From: Arachis hypogaea
Taxonomy: Eukaryota; Streptophyta; Magnoliopsida; Fabales; Fabaceae
Assembly: GCF_003086295.3 (NCBI RefSeq)
Contig: NC_092051.1
Location: 10,780,810-10,844,809, forward strand
Length of the DNA stretch: 64,000 nt
Direction: 5' to 3'
In this document: positions 37,029 to 49,760 of the stretch, piece after piece
How the letters are laid out: every line of letters begins with the position of its first letter
Position numbering within the stretch: position 1 is the first letter of the stretch
Notes under the pieces: generated by a model
The model's input: the letters and a program-made list of their open reading frames with translations, nothing else
Database searches by the model: none
Told to the model about the DNA's origin: nothing
Position numbers and translations under genes: made by a program

Positions 37029-39010
37029 TCAGTGTTCCATCTTAGCAAATCGGCCCTTGACTCTTATCCTGCTTTGTGCCCGAACTTTTCGTGATTCATA
37101 TCTTATGTGCTTCTCATATCTGTTGTTTTCCACGTCAAGAAGCAATGTCAATTTAATAAGATGTCTAAGGAAGCTCATAAATTTATATATGAACATAATA
37201 TAAATTCTATAACACCAGCATTTTCCCTAAAAGTCTGTGTAGAACTCTTCCAACTCAACAATTTTGAGAAAATATGTTGCATAGAATTATGTTTACTTGA
37301 CATCTCAGGAGATTCTGAAGGACTGAAATCCAAAAATAATTACTAATGACCGGAATTACGATTTTAACCGCAGCTTTTATAAGTGGTAAGAACTCAGTTA
37401 TTCCATCCATCCTAATTTTCCTTGTAGCAGTGGCGGAACTTGAAACAAAATTTTGGGGGGCCAGATAAAAAATAATTGTCAAAATATTTTTTATATGGAC
37501 CACATTTAAGATAAGTTCGTCTAATCTCATCTCTCTGAACTAAGATCCGCCACTGCCTTGTAGCACAAAGATTGTTGAGTTTAAAAGCACACCAACAAAG
37601 CAAAGGATGAAGCAATAGGAATACCTTCTGGTTTTCTTCTTTTGCTTGTACCGTAACAAAGCAGAATCTCTTTCTTGACTTGTTAACTCACATGGAGTAG
37701 CTTTTGGAACAACTGATACAGTTTCGGATTTGAAAGATATCGGTGTTTTCCCCTCATTGTTCTCCGAAACTGCAGAAGTTGGATGTTCAACTGCAACTTC
37801 TTCATTCAACAATGTATTCAGAGGAACAACTTGATTCATAGGTTCACTGCTTCTTCTATGCCACTGAAATACACAATCAATAATCATTACAGCAATTCCT
37901 GAAGGGAATTGGTAATAAAAGCAAGTGCAATAGAAGCTTTAATTACCTCATAAGAAGGGAATTTATCAGTCTTGAAATCATGTTCAAGATCTGTGGACAT
38001 GTTCCCTGATTGCAAGTATTGTTGTTGTTCAGTGTCTAAGTCTAAAGGCTCAGACTTTGCGAGTTCACGAAGCTGACTAAGAATCTCTTCTCTATGTCTC
38101 CCACAAGAAGACTTGCGATTCTGATTCAATAACAATCAATACCCTGAACCAAGTCAACAATCATAGAGCAATATACACAGATTTTCAATGTGTTCTTAAC
38201 ACATTCAAAACAATCCACACTCCTACTCAAACACCTGCCTCAGAGATAATGAAACACATTCAAAAACACAAAACAAGCACTATGTCTCTATCTTGAAACA
38301 AATTTGCTCAATGTTCTATCCATCCAAAAACAAAAATTGACATATTCACCGACACGAATTTCTCAATTGTTATAGAAAATGGAGCATGAATCAGAACATA
38401 CCTTGGGGAGTGGAGGAACCTCCATAGCCTGAAAGTTATGAGAAGGAGCAGAAGAAGAAATCAAATCATCGAGACTAACAACAGAAGGAGCATCCCAAAC
38501 GAAGAAATCTGAAAAGCCTTCAATCTCACACCCCATAAAGTCGTCAGCAGAATTCTTTTCCCCTCCTCCTCCATCACCACCACCACCATCACCACCATAA
38601 AGCAGAGCCTTTTTCCCAACATCTTCAAACCCCAGAATGGTTAAAAGCTCCGAAACGGAAGGGCAAGCAGTGAATCCTTCAAGGGGACCTCTCTCGTGTA
38701 CGGTTGGAAGAGAAAGGTTGTGACTTTCCCAGTCACAATTATGGCAGAGAACAGAGGATTCCGTGGAACAGAGTATGGAAGCAGGGGAATCGTAGCAAGA
38801 GTCACAGAGAAGAGTGCGTGTGTGCTTCGAGAAGAGCTGGTTTGTTGAATGAACCTCGCGGTCGCATTTGAAACAGAGCTTCGCTGAATCTGCTCTGCAG
38901 TACAGAACTGATCTGGAGCTGTTGCAGTAATCGCATGGTGATGGTGCTGAAGCTTTATCTTGTTGTGTGTGTGATGCAGAGTGTGTTGAATTTTGATGAG
39001 GACCAGTCAT
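37029..39010 (-). CDS. CONSTANS-like protein, two B-boxes and CCT domain
   Basis: Four exons, 38402-39010, 37947-38120, 37625-37863 and 37029-37119, give 370 residues with consistent phases. The start is the ATG at 39008-39010; the frame upstream has no other ATG. Residues 26-68 hold B-box 1 ([19 protein letters not shown]) and about 69-112 B-box 2 ([19 protein letters not shown]), zinc-binding protein-interaction modules. The C-terminal CCT domain ([16 protein letters not shown], then [17 protein letters not shown]) is split by the last intron and ends with GRFAKMEH; it contains the nuclear signal. The B-box wording and the [13 protein letters not shown] block after exon 1 fit the COL9/10/14 branch of the BBX family of light and flowering regulators. 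The last intron carries a 128-bp hAT insertion. Upstream, 39011-39950, is AT-rich with nothing recognised. Confidence 0.93.
37428..37555. mobile_element. 128-bp hAT MITE in the last intron of the CONSTANS-like gene
   Basis: Terminal inverted repeats are CAGTGGCGGA and TCCGCCACTG, flanked by the perfect 8-bp duplication CCTTGTAG (37420-37427 and 37556-37563). It lies inside the 505-bp intron that splits the CCT domain, about 70 bp from the upstream exon. Confidence 0.95.
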
Positions 39011-39949
39011 GGCTTCTTTGTATGAGTTCAAATCTCAGAAAAAGAAAGGGTTTTGAGAGAGAAAAGTTAGTTGGGTTGGGTTGAATATGAGATGGGAAGA
39101 GAAGAAGAGAAAAGAGGATATGGCTTCAAATCTGCGCTATTGAGAATGAGAATTTTGGATCAACCACCTACTTAGCTACATACACTCAAAAAGAGAATAC
39201 TCATGACTATTTCTTGCACAGCAAGAACTAAAATTAAGGTTGATACAGAAGTATTAATTTAAGAAAAATGATAGATGGTTGATATTTTTATTTTTATTTT
39301 ATATTTAAATTAATATTAATAAAAAAGAGTAATACTAGAAAATTAATTTTTTTAATTATTTTATTTTATTTATTTTAAATTTTAAATTCTAAATCATAAA
39401 TTATTAATTGTAATTTTATAATATTAAAATTGATTAATATTGACTAACTAAAAATTAGTTATTTATATTTTTTTATTAAAAATATTAACTTCTTAATATT
39501 TATCTTAATTTAATTTGTATTGATATATTTGTATTTTTCAGAAATTAAAATAGAATTAAAAAAACACGAGTGTTAGGGACTTTTAAGATAATTGTTAATT
39601 AATTTTATGGTTTGGTATATAAAATATTGAGGTTAAGAAGAGAGCCCAGCAAAAGAGGAATGAAGTCAAAGAGAAAAGTTCATTAGTGGGTTTTACCGTT
39701 TTACTCAAAATAGAAAACATAATTGAATAAATGAAAACTAGAATAGTATCGAATCTTGTGCTTTTGACTTGGCTTTTTCTATAATCAACGAGTGATAATG
39801 TAGTTGGACAGATAAGACATTTACATTTATTTATTTGGATTTTAAATACTATAATAAATTATTGTTTTTATTCAAATGATGTTATGAATAAATAAAGTTA
39901 ATTTTATATTTATAAAATATGTATAAATCATTATTGTTATTTATAAAAT

Positions 39950-41961
39950 AGGAGATAAGAACCGACTGTCGTAATGAACCACCAATCAAGGTACTCATGT
40001 CCTGGATCCACAACAACGTCAAACTGTAGCACATGTTGCATCCTGTTGGCCTAATGAATATGTCAACTCTGTAGCGTCAACGGAAACCATCGATCTCCAC
40101 ATCTCCCATCCTTCGAAATCAGGAAATCTATGTTCAGGGCAGCACGAGGTCTACCCTGAATTCCACCAAACTGCGGCAGCACCCGATCTACCAGATATCA
40201 CTCAATGACAGCGAAATAGATCAACATTGTCGCAGTCCTCCACAACACCATATGTCGTGGCTCCAATATCTCGGGATGCACTACCTGAATGACATCCGGC
40301 AGGCTATATGGCATCGACAAGAACTGTGCATACAAGTACTTATCGTTAGTCATCATAAATAGTAAAAGATGCAAATACAACATTAGATATGAACATATCG
40401 AAACCATAAATACTCATATCCCCGAGCTGGAGTAAATCTATCCTAAGCCTCCAATTCACAACACGAGGCCCCTTGTCGCTCAATGTCGGCTGATAACCTG
40501 ACCATATGAAAACCACAACATTTAATTAACAATAAAGTGAACTGCTAAATTATGGAAAAGAGGATGCATAACTAAAGGGAGATTACCTCGACGCCAATGG
40601 CCAATGAAAGACATCAAATCCATCCGGCCGGAATCCAGGAAACCTCTATAAAAATCCACGAGTGGAGGAGCTGCAGTGGACTAGCTAACTTGACGATATT
40701 TCTGTTTGCCACACGGTACATGCACCTGTATAGCCATGACAATGCAGCAGACCCCCAACTGTACTAACCCATGTCCTCTAGCTTAGCGACGTAGGGTAGC
40801 CCACGGATGTGGAGGCGGGTACCTGACTTATCCCCGAACAGCTGCGTCGATAGGAGCATCATGATATACGCACGGACATGCCTCCTAACCGTCTCATCAT
40901 CTGCCCCCTGCGGAAGCTCACTAAACGTCTCCTGAAACCATGTACTCTTTAGTGTGAACTTGTTGATGCAGCTCGTAGGAGGCAATACACCCAACAGCTC
41001 CTCAAACCATATCCACGCTGGGCGGCCACCCTCGATATATCGCGCAAAGTTTGTCAGGCATCCGCTGACATACTGACCGTCGATTGAAAGCCCTAGTTGG
41101 TACGCTACATCCTGGAGGGTAATCGTGCACTCTCCAAACGACATGTGAAAAGTATGCGTCTCAGGACGCCATCTCTCTACGAATGCGCTCACCAATGGCT
41201 CGTCCAATCGAAACCAAGTCTCGTTTAGTCTTGCAAGATGGTACAATCCTATCATCCAACATCATATCGTATTGCCGTCTCATGCTAGTGATACATCGAT
41301 GGGGCTGGATAATGATAGAAAATGCCTTATCACAATCATCACAAAACAGTGTTCAATGCATAAAATTCTAAAAACAATAAATATTGCATGCTCTAACTTT
41401 AAAAATATGTTTACAATAACGCCCTACCAATTCTTCATAGGTACCAACACAAATCACTAAATAATTCATGACCCAATTCTTCAAAAAAAAAAAAAAAATT
41501 ACCAAAGCATATAGTCCTACACGAGTACACAAAAATTACAAAATGCTAACACAAATTGCTTAAGTGCATCACAAGTCTATAAAAAATTTATATTTATTGT
41601 TTCAAAAAACTCAAAACAATTTATAGTTAATCCTAATTATAAACCAAGTCTCGTTGAATATAGGACTAACAACTTTAAAAATCTAACATATCCTACAATC
41701 CTAAGTAACCTTCTTAAATAACATCTCAAGTTATTAAAATCTAACCACTTAATACCTCACTACTTCTAACATGCACTTAATTCAATTTTTTTTTGAATAA
41801 TCCCTAATTTATGACTCTAAGCAACTACCACACGAACTATGTTAATATTACTAGAATGACTAATTTATTTTCAAATTTTTTTTCACTAACCTCGAGATGG
41901 ACGGTGCCAGCAATATGTGCGACTCTATCTAGCCAATATAGACGATTCAGATCGTCTCCAT
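39950..41961 (-). pseudogene. Plant mobile domain (MAIN/MAIL-like) pseudogene
   Basis: Read right to left: exon 1 at 41891-41961 (GDDLNRLYWLDRVAHIAG), exon 2 from 41304, and remnants to about 39950. The core WRPETHTFHMSFGECTITLQDVAYQLGL and the VRRHVRAYIMMLLSTQLF segment are typical of the PMD family, known both as host proteins (MAIN, MAIL1) and in transposons. It is broken: the start ATG is out of frame with the exon-1 peptide, a small deletion shifts frame near 41255, TAG interrupts at 40764-40766 just before YSWGSAALSWLYRC, and later parts (SLPDVIQVVHPEILEPRH, 40198-40407) are split by stops and frame changes. A palindrome array lies directly upstream. Confidence 0.85.
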
Positions 41962-42061
41962 GTGTACAGATTCGATGATTCTCAGGATGCTTTCCAAGAT
42001 TTTTGGATCTGGGTGGTGGGGTTGGGTGTGGGGTTTGTGTGTTTTCTAGTTCGAATAAAAT

Positions 42062-42385
42062 GAATTCGATTTGTATATATAGCCACATTCAATGCAATTC
42101 GAAGCCAATGAATTTGAATTAGTAGAGATCGTAACAGCATGTAAATCGAATCTATAGATTTCGATTTACAAAACCATCAAATCGAATCCATTGACTTCGA
42201 TTTACCATGGAGTGCTTCACGGGACTAAATCAAATTGCATGAATTCGATTTACTATGATATGTAAATCGAAGCAATTTAGTTCGATTTACTAGGACATTC
42301 ACCATACACTTAATTCGAATCTAATAGATTTGATTTATTATGATTTTATTTAAATCAAATTTAATCAATTCGATTTATATAAAAA
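42062..42385. repeat. Palindrome array, AAATCGAA..TTCGATTT class
   Basis: About seven palindromes, for example 42141-42169, 42178-42204, 42225-42252 and 42262-42290, spaced about 40 bp. Arms are AAATCGAA and TTCGATTT with an 8-10 bp spacer that is itself often inverted (TCTATAGA). A TATATATA box (42074-42081) on the minus strand lies at the gene-proximal edge, so the array is the promoter side of the PMD pseudogene and probably the terminal repeat of its transposon. Confidence 0.85.
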
Positions 42386-45026
42386 TAGAAATGGAGACTT
42401 TAATGTAGCCTTTTATAATTTAAAAGATCTAGATAATATTGACAAGCATTTGATTTATTAGAGTGAATTGTCCTTATTTTTATATATGGGTATTGAAATA
42501 TTAATACATTACCCATAATGTTAATACATTCTCTAATGATTTAGTATCAAATTTCAAATAAAAAACAATATATTTTTTATTTGAGAAGAAAATATCCTTT
42601 CATAGGTTATTATGTATTTATACACACTGATATTATTAATATGAATATGAATATAATATAAAATTACGCCTCAATCAGTATCATGTTGTTAAAATCTTAT
42701 GCATATTTTTATAATATTACTATTATCATGGTTAAATATCTCTAATAATATGTATTTAATTAATGCCACAGAATATATTCTTAAATACTTATAAGTTTTC
42801 ATTGAATAAATTATATCTTCTGAACTTTTTAATTTTTTTTTCTTTTTAATCTTTTGGCTTATTAGGTGAATTTTACTTAATCCTTGGATGCGCTATCTTG
42901 AGATTATATCCCTAAATTGGACTGAAATGTATCTCTTATCCGCAATTAGAAAACCAACAAACTATAAAGAAAAAGTTGAAAGTTACTTCAAAAGGATTTG
43001 GTGGCTTTTCTTTTGAAGATGATTACTTGCTTTCTAACCTATTTTTTGGACTTAGTTTTTTGAATGGTTAATTGATATTTTTTTTAAAAAAAGGGTAAGA
43101 GGGTAAACGTAACATTTTTTTTCCATAAAAATTATTATAGTTCACCTTTTCCTCGTGAAAACTGTACGACTGATTTCCAACATCTAGATAATACATCATT
43201 ACAATATAACTTGTAATTATTATTTTCTTTTATTGGAAGAAATGAATTTCTTTAGAAAAAAAACTCAATTACAAGAGACAGTAATTTCAGCATTATAGGC
43301 TTATAGCAATGCCCAACAAAATGATAGACACGGACTATTAAGTATGCATTCATACAGAAAATAAATTGTCTATAAAATTTATTAATTTTCTAAATTCTAT
43401 AAAATTCTGTGATTTTCTAACAGTTCTTTTACCTTGCTTCCATGTAATTCAAATAGGTGAATTTTGCCTATAAGAGGAATGAAGATAGCCTCCAACACAT
43501 TTATTAATCGAAAATAAAGGGTTTTATTACAACTTCCTATTGGCATGTTGCACTAAAGCTCTTAAAAATCTTTTTTAAAAAATAGGTAAAATTATAAAAC
43601 AAAAGTAAATAAAGAGAAAAACTTAGAATCATAAAAATAATAATTTTGTTTGATAATTTAAAATGTTTATAACTTTTTGTTAAGTTAAACTGTTTCTATT
43701 TGGAATGGCAAGTTGGCAACTACCAAAAAGAGATTAAAGATAACCACGGAAAGGGTGGGAGATATCGTTTTCAGAGAGAAGGGTAGCATGGCAATTGGCA
43801 TGGATATTTGATGACTGTGGGCCAAGGGCCTTTTCAACCGAACTTGCTGGAAAAATATTATGGGCCCCCCTCCTTCCTCTTCCTTCTTTTTTCTGACCCA
43901 TCAACCACAATGTCACTGCAGTGGCTAAATCCTCATACTCATAAATATTTTATGACCAGGCCACCGTAGACACTCATTAAGATGAAATTTGTCCTCTCTT
44001 CCTCAGCAAAGTTGATAGGACCCACTTCTATCCACATTTACACTTCACACTTCACACTCTGGATTGAATATTGATTTGCAACGTAGTCATGGTTCAAAAA
44101 CGTGACAATTAAATTATAGTTGCTCTTGTTATCGTCAGCTATCTATTTCAGTTGGAATAGAACATGACATAGCCCCTTCTTGTGGTAATCGAACAAGACA
44201 TGCTTCTAGCCTTCTACTGCGTACAATATATGAATCTGATAAGATTCACATACCCACTTGTAACAATGAAAAAATGGCCACAATAACACCGAGGAGGGGA
44301 CACCTCCCAAAAAAGAACACCTAGGAAGGGGTCCGAGACAACTGGGAGTCAAGGATTTAATATTACCAAATTGACAAAGTGATTAATTTTTCTGGTCCAT
44401 TGTATCATAAATGTCTTATCCCAATCTTACACTTTTCTAGCACTTATATATACATACATAAGCCTTGCGTATTTCCCACGTAATCACTAGTCCGATTGAA
44501 ATAGCAATTTCCCACTTTTCCATCTTTAGTAGTAATAATCGTGTTACAAATTACAAGTCAATTAGAATGCTTAATCATGTTCCAATTTCTTTTCTTTCCC
44601 TTTAACTTCATTATTTCATTACATAGCGGCATCTATAAGAAATCTAGGTGAACCCACCTAATCTAGCACCAGAGAAATTGAACTATCCTTGACCATTTCT
44701 TTTTGGCAATTCCAGTGTCATCAGTTTAGAAAAGTACTATAATTTGGGTGTCCCATCTTTCTTATCCAAATTATTAATTACATAATGATTTTCTCTTTCC
44801 ACTTCACCGGAAGAATTAGGCAATGAGAGAAAAAAAAATAAAGGGTGTATATATAACAGCCATCCACAATGGACCTCATCCACAGAATATGCCAATAATA
44901 AACAAAATCAAGATGATTTCTTAAATGAAACAGTGGCATGTCCAAAAACAAAATGGAAAAGGTGAAAGAGAAATTTTGGGAGAATTCATGATTTTACTTC
45001 ACTATCACCACTCACCAGCATCATTA
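42386..45026. other. Intergenic, nothing recognised
   Basis: AT-rich. No gene, RNA gene or transposon terminus could be supported. The right part is the 3' side of the CHY-RING gene. Confidence 0.5.
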
Positions 45027-48000
45027 CTAGCTTTCTGGTGCTGAAATTCTGCGGGTGTTATACGAACTACAGTTTCTGCATTTGTGACCAAATAGGTGAA
45101 AGGAAACCCTGCTTGTATTGTTACAATCATTGCACAGAATAGAAACCTGCAAAACACCCCAGCAACCTAGTATTTATATTTTTCATAAAAGCATACCGAG
45201 TTTGGTAAACAACTATCAATTTTTTTTTAGAAGAAGGTATTATTATTATATGATGAGAATGTAAAGAAATATGCATTCCCCACCTACAAATAGCACTATA
45301 GCAGTAACCCTTTGTAAAACAGGCTGATATAGTGATATGACTTGTATTATTAGCTTATTACTAAAGAGGCATTAACTAGCTGAGATTTTTTTTTACAAAA
45401 GATTTAGTGTATTATAGGATTGTTGAATTCGGCTACACTGTATAAGCCAATATATCTCTACTAAGTTCCTTAAAAGATTCCACTTAGTAACACATTTTAC
45501 AGCACGTTGGTATGACATGCATTAGTTAGAGCCTTAGAGGTATTCATTTATCTGATATTTGGATATAGCAAAAAATAGGTGTAGCTTAGAACGGTGAATT
45601 TTCCTACAATGTTTATGACATGTTATGTCTACTAAGTTTCATAACAAAACCTCCATACCCTCCTTCATCTTGACCTATTCCGCTAATCCCAATATATCAG
45701 AACCATGTTTAGTGAGAAATAATATTCTTCATCTTTTATGATGAATCATGCATAACTGAAAAGAATACTATCAACGCACTTCCATGCTTGATGATACACA
45801 AATACCAAGGGTTTTAAATCCAGGTAGAAACGGTGCCGTAAACAAGTTATAACAAATATTCTCACCAAATTATCTGGAACTGAACTGAGTAAGATATTAT
45901 GTGAAAGCTAACTGGATAAATTTGTTGAGCAATGTGTTTTTTTTTTTTTTTAATGACTAGCCTAAAGAGAATCAGACAGTGAAGTAACTACCTCAAAATT
46001 ATATTCCTCAGGCATGGGAACAGCTTCAATCTGGCTATGCAAATATAACAATGTTAAGGAAAGACATGTATGTAAACACATCATATATTGAATTTAAAAT
46101 GTCTTCCAAATCTAAAGAACTACATCAACCAAAATGTAACAAAAACTTTAATTTCATCAATTATTAACAATTTATCATTCAATAGTCATGATGTCACTAT
46201 TGAACTCATTAAGATAGTCACAAAAAACAAAAAAAAAACATTGAATCAACTAAACCAATAAGAGATATTCAATTGAATTAAAAACAATGAGCATTAAAAG
46301 TACAACAATTCAGAGTACTAGCAGTAATTAATTGAATTAATTCAATTCATCTATTCCTTCATTGAATAAAAAACAATGAGCACAAAAAGTACAACAATGT
46401 AGTGAAATTCAGAGTACTAGCAGTGAAAAATAGCAGTAATAGCTAAGTCTACAACATGAAAAATACAACCACACAGTACCCTAATTCCCTTCATACATTG
46501 GATCAGCCATAACAAAAAGATAGGCTATCACCAGTACAAAGATGAAGATGCCAAGGAAATTGGCAAAGAAACCCAGAATTTGATCATCAATTATCTGTAG
46601 CAAGAAGCAAAAATAAACTCATAAAACATGATCATATGGAGCAGCATCCATATATCAGAATTCAGAAATTAGAATCTTCTAACCTAACAAATCAAACTAA
46701 ATTATAACAAAATCAGAAAGCAAAGTTGTTGCTTAGCAGTTTAAATCTACAATGTTCACAAACACTACAGTAGAATAAAATGACATTGACATTTAATTAA
46801 TTTATTGAGCATTTAATTAAATGTCATCATATGATAGTACATGTTGGTGGTAAAAGAACTCATGAAAGGTATCTCTTGTTGAGACAGAGAATTGATGTAT
46901 GTTTTCAACTGTAGAAGAACAAAGAATAAAATTAAAATCTAAAAAAAAAAGATTTCTAGCTTGTAAGTTGAAGGAATGTTTCTTGGCTCTTTATGGTAGT
47001 TTCCAGGTGACAAAACTGGTGGATTGGATGAATTGGATTGCAAACTTTCGATCAAAATGAACCAAGGAGAGATCAGAGTCAATCAGTCAAGCTAAATGCA
47101 AGAGATAACCACCAGAGTCACAATCACAAGGTTTATTAGTTTATTACTAAAGAGGCATTAACTAGCTGAGATTTTTTTACCAAAAGATTTAGTGTATTAT
47201 AGGATTGTTAAATTCGGCTACACTACATAAGCCAATATATCTCTACCAAGTTCCTTAAAAGATTCCACTTAGTAACACATTTTACACCATGTTGGTATGA
47301 CATGCATTAGTTAGAGCCTTAGAGGCATTCGTTTATCTGAGATTTGGATATAGCAAAAAATAGGTGTAGCTTGGAACGGTGAATTTATGACATGTTATGC
47401 CTACTACACAACAAAACCTCCATACCCTCCTTCATCTTGTCCTATTCCGCTAATCCCAGGATATCAGAACCATGTGTAGTGACCAACAATTTTCGTCTAC
47501 AAAAATTTGATAGGAAGTTGAACATACCTCTTGATCTAAATGTTCCCAGTTCCGAGACATATCAAAAATTGTCTTTGAGCATATAGGACAGCGATACCTG
47601 ATTGATATAATCAAAGGCCAGCTTATCAATCAAAAACAATTGCTTATCTCAAAAGGAATCTGATACAAGAAAAGGCTAGGAAGTAACTTAACTGATTTTG
47701 CTCTGCCATTTCATCAAAGCAATCCATATGCATTGTGTGTCCACAAGTCATAATTGTGGTGCCTTTTATTGAATCAAACAGATACTAGCAGCATAAAGCA
47801 CTACCGTCAAAATTTTGAGCAACGATTCTAACTTCTAAGCAAAATTGGCAATCGAGATAGCCAAAGACAAACCTCATAACAGACAGGACAGAAACTCTTC
47901 ATTGAGTTCTCCACACACGGGTGGTTGCCTTGCAAGCTCACTGAATAGCAAGAGCCTGAATTTCATACAATATTCATAAAACATGTTGAGGAAATTCATG

Positions 48001-48790
48001 CTAAGTCAGATCACCAAGAACTGCAATACAAATGCTAACACAGGAGGAAACAAAATAAATGAAATACTCCACAAAAAACCTTCACAAGAGAACATACCAC
48101 ACGTCGGACAGTGGAAGAAATTATCACGACCACCAACCCTGAAATTAAGAATTAAGAAGATCTGATATAAACAGAAAGCTCAATGTTTGAGAGAAGAACA
48201 ACTCATACAGTATCTTCAGTCAGACTCATAATTAAATAATTCATCAATACACGATTCTAACCTACAAATCCCGCATTCGTCGCAATGGAACTGTCCTTTC
48301 TCTGTCTGCAGCAATGAAAAAGCATTAGATATTAAGAAAGGGAGTTATACTCCATCACACGAGATAACTAATTGGAATAAAAAAAAAACTTACAATATCA
48401 TCATAAAATTTGCAAATTTCACAATAATATTCTCCCATGTTGACGCCACAGTTAGCACAGACCTTGGCAGCCTGAGAATAATCGATGCCACAGGTAATGA
48501 GGTTATAACTTATAAACAGAATGAACAATTTTCAAATAAAAGAAAACAGAGGACACGAAATTATACCTCTTGCTCAGTATCACAGATAGAACATATAACC
48601 TGAAATTAGTATTACAGAAACATTCATAATTAGTTACATCCTAAAGCATCTCAAACAGAACAAAATGCTCAATTACGCAGTTCTATTACTTGCTTAACAT
48701 CGCGCCTGACAAGTTCATGACGCTCCTTGGGATCGCTAAGTGAACCCTGAATCGCAAAAACAAAAAAAAAACAAAAACAAAAACCCGAAG

Positions 48791-48839
<49 letters not shown>

Positions 48840-48971
48840 ACGGACCATGGCGTCGTTGTGGCAGTGACGGCAAGAGAAGATCTGGTTGCAGCATGGAGCT
48901 CGAATTTTGCAACGTCTCTTGTAGTGTTCGCACCTAGGGTAAAGCATTCAATGCAATTTATGTGTTAAGAA

Positions 48972-49016
<45 letters not shown>

Positions 49017-49102
49017 TACCCGTGCTGCAATTTCCCAAAGTGTAGTCTAGTTTGAGATTCAGGTGGAGTTGGAAGAGTTGATGCGGAAGAGAACTCTGCC
49101 AT
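45027..49102 (-). CDS. CHY zinc-finger and RING E3 ubiquitin ligase
   Basis: Twelve exons: 49020-49102, 48846-48933, 48690-48746, 48567-48599, 48394-48471, 48262-48305, 48098-48138, 47873-47955, 47693-47784, 47528-47597, 45992-46030 and 45027-45146. All introns are GT..AG and lengths sum to 275 codons. The CHY zinc finger spans about residues 28-105 ([26 protein letters not shown]), the CTCHY finger about 106-163, the RING-H2 about 164-209 ([21 protein letters not shown]), and a zinc-ribbon tail 238-263 ([20 protein letters not shown]). This is the architecture of plant MIEL1/CHYR1/RZFP34 and animal RCHY1 (Pirh2), which ubiquitinate transcription factors. Intron 10 is long and holds an OST4-like frame and a duplicated segment; introns 1 and 2 hold GAA and GA microsatellites. 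Confidence 0.93.
45350..45715. repeat. Intronic duplication, copy A
   Basis: About 365 bp (starting TTATTACTAAAGAGGC) in intron 11 of the CHY-RING gene, repeated in the same orientation at 47136-47482 in intron 10. Identity looks high, with a few small gaps. The part ending CTATTCCGCTAATCCCA is shared by both. Confidence 0.9.
46481..46594 (-). pseudogene. OST4: OST4-like frame with ATA in place of the start codon
   Basis: 38 codons including stop, the usual length of plant OST4 (37 residues), a single-span subunit that stabilises the oligosaccharyltransferase complex in the ER membrane. The frame encodes [18 protein letters not shown] then [17 protein letters not shown], almost the whole family consensus. 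The first codon is ATA, not ATG. TTGCTTCTTGCTACAG directly upstream is a good acceptor, so the source gene's 5' UTR intron seems to have come along, which points to a DNA-level copy rather than a retrocopy. It lies in intron 10 of the CHY-RING gene on the same strand. Residues such as Ile at position 6 depart from what I remember of the family. Whether another upstream exon supplies a start is unknown. Confidence 0.85.
47136..47482. repeat. Intronic duplication, copy B
   Basis: Second copy of the 45350-45715 segment, in intron 10, ending about 45 bp from exon 10. The two copies bracket exon 11 and the OST4-like frame. Confidence 0.9.
48792..48838. repeat. (GA)n microsatellite in intron 2 of the CHY-RING gene
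   Basis: About 22 uninterrupted GA units on the plus strand. Reading frames through it (SLSLSL or RERERE) are not genes. A (GAA)n run lies at 48969-49017 in intron 1. Confidence 0.95.
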
Positions 49103-49439
49103 TTATGAACTGAATGGAGTGGCTCCGCTGCGTGGAAAACAATGGGCGCCACCGAATCGGAGACGGCGGGGGCCAAAACTTTGATCCGCTCTAATTTTTA
49201 TGAAAAACATAAAAAGTACTAGTATTGTCTTGAACTATTATGATGTTGTGTGTAGTAGTAACTCTGTCAGGAATAAAACTCCCTTGAATTGGTCCAACAA
49301 TCACATTCAAGAAGGTCTCAACTTGTTAACAAGTATCTTTGTAATTGTTTGCCTTATATTAAATAGTCACACAAGGTTCAATTTCTCAGAAATTAATTTA
49401 TTTATGGAAGTAAAAAACGTGATGTGCAGTAATATTGTA
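49103..49439. other. Upstream region of the CHY-RING gene
   Basis: About 340 bp between the ligase start codon and the Mutator-like element. No TATA box stands out. Confidence 0.5.
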
Positions 49440-49486
49440 TCATGGTGAGTAATCTACAGATGTGGAACTGGTGAATTCAGTAACCT

Positions 49487-49760
49487 GCAAAAAGCAGGTT
49501 ACGTTTTGACCGAGATGATTTAAAAAAAACTGCATGCTCTGCAAAACGCAGCTTGCGTTTAGCATGGGAGGAGAACCCAATTTCAAAACGTGTCTCTGTG
49601 CTCTTTGCATGCCAACACCTCGAACCTCCAAAACATAAGATGCGTTTGGCAGGTGCACAGCAAAACACAACCTGCGTTTGGCAGTCTCCTCAGCTGCATG
49701 TGTGACACGTGTGAAGAAGAGTGGTGGTGAAGCCTGCCTATAAAAATCAAAACGCAGGCC
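49487..49760. repeat. Palindrome array, AAACGCA..TGCGTTT class, left end of element 1
   Basis: Imperfect palindromes near 49487, 49538, 49630 and 49663, plus single arms near 49585 and 49745. The clearest is CAAAACGCAGCTTGCGTTT. Several CG pairs have become TG or CA. Confidence 0.85.
49739..49746 (+). promoter_or_regulatory. TATA box of the element 1 PMD gene
   Basis: TATAAAAA, 194 bp before the ATG at 49933, at the inner edge of the palindrome array. Confidence 0.6.

Noticed and set aside
48669..48947. Frames with SLSLSL or RERERE runs
   Set aside because: Products of the (GA)n microsatellite in an intron; the real exons on either side are accounted for.
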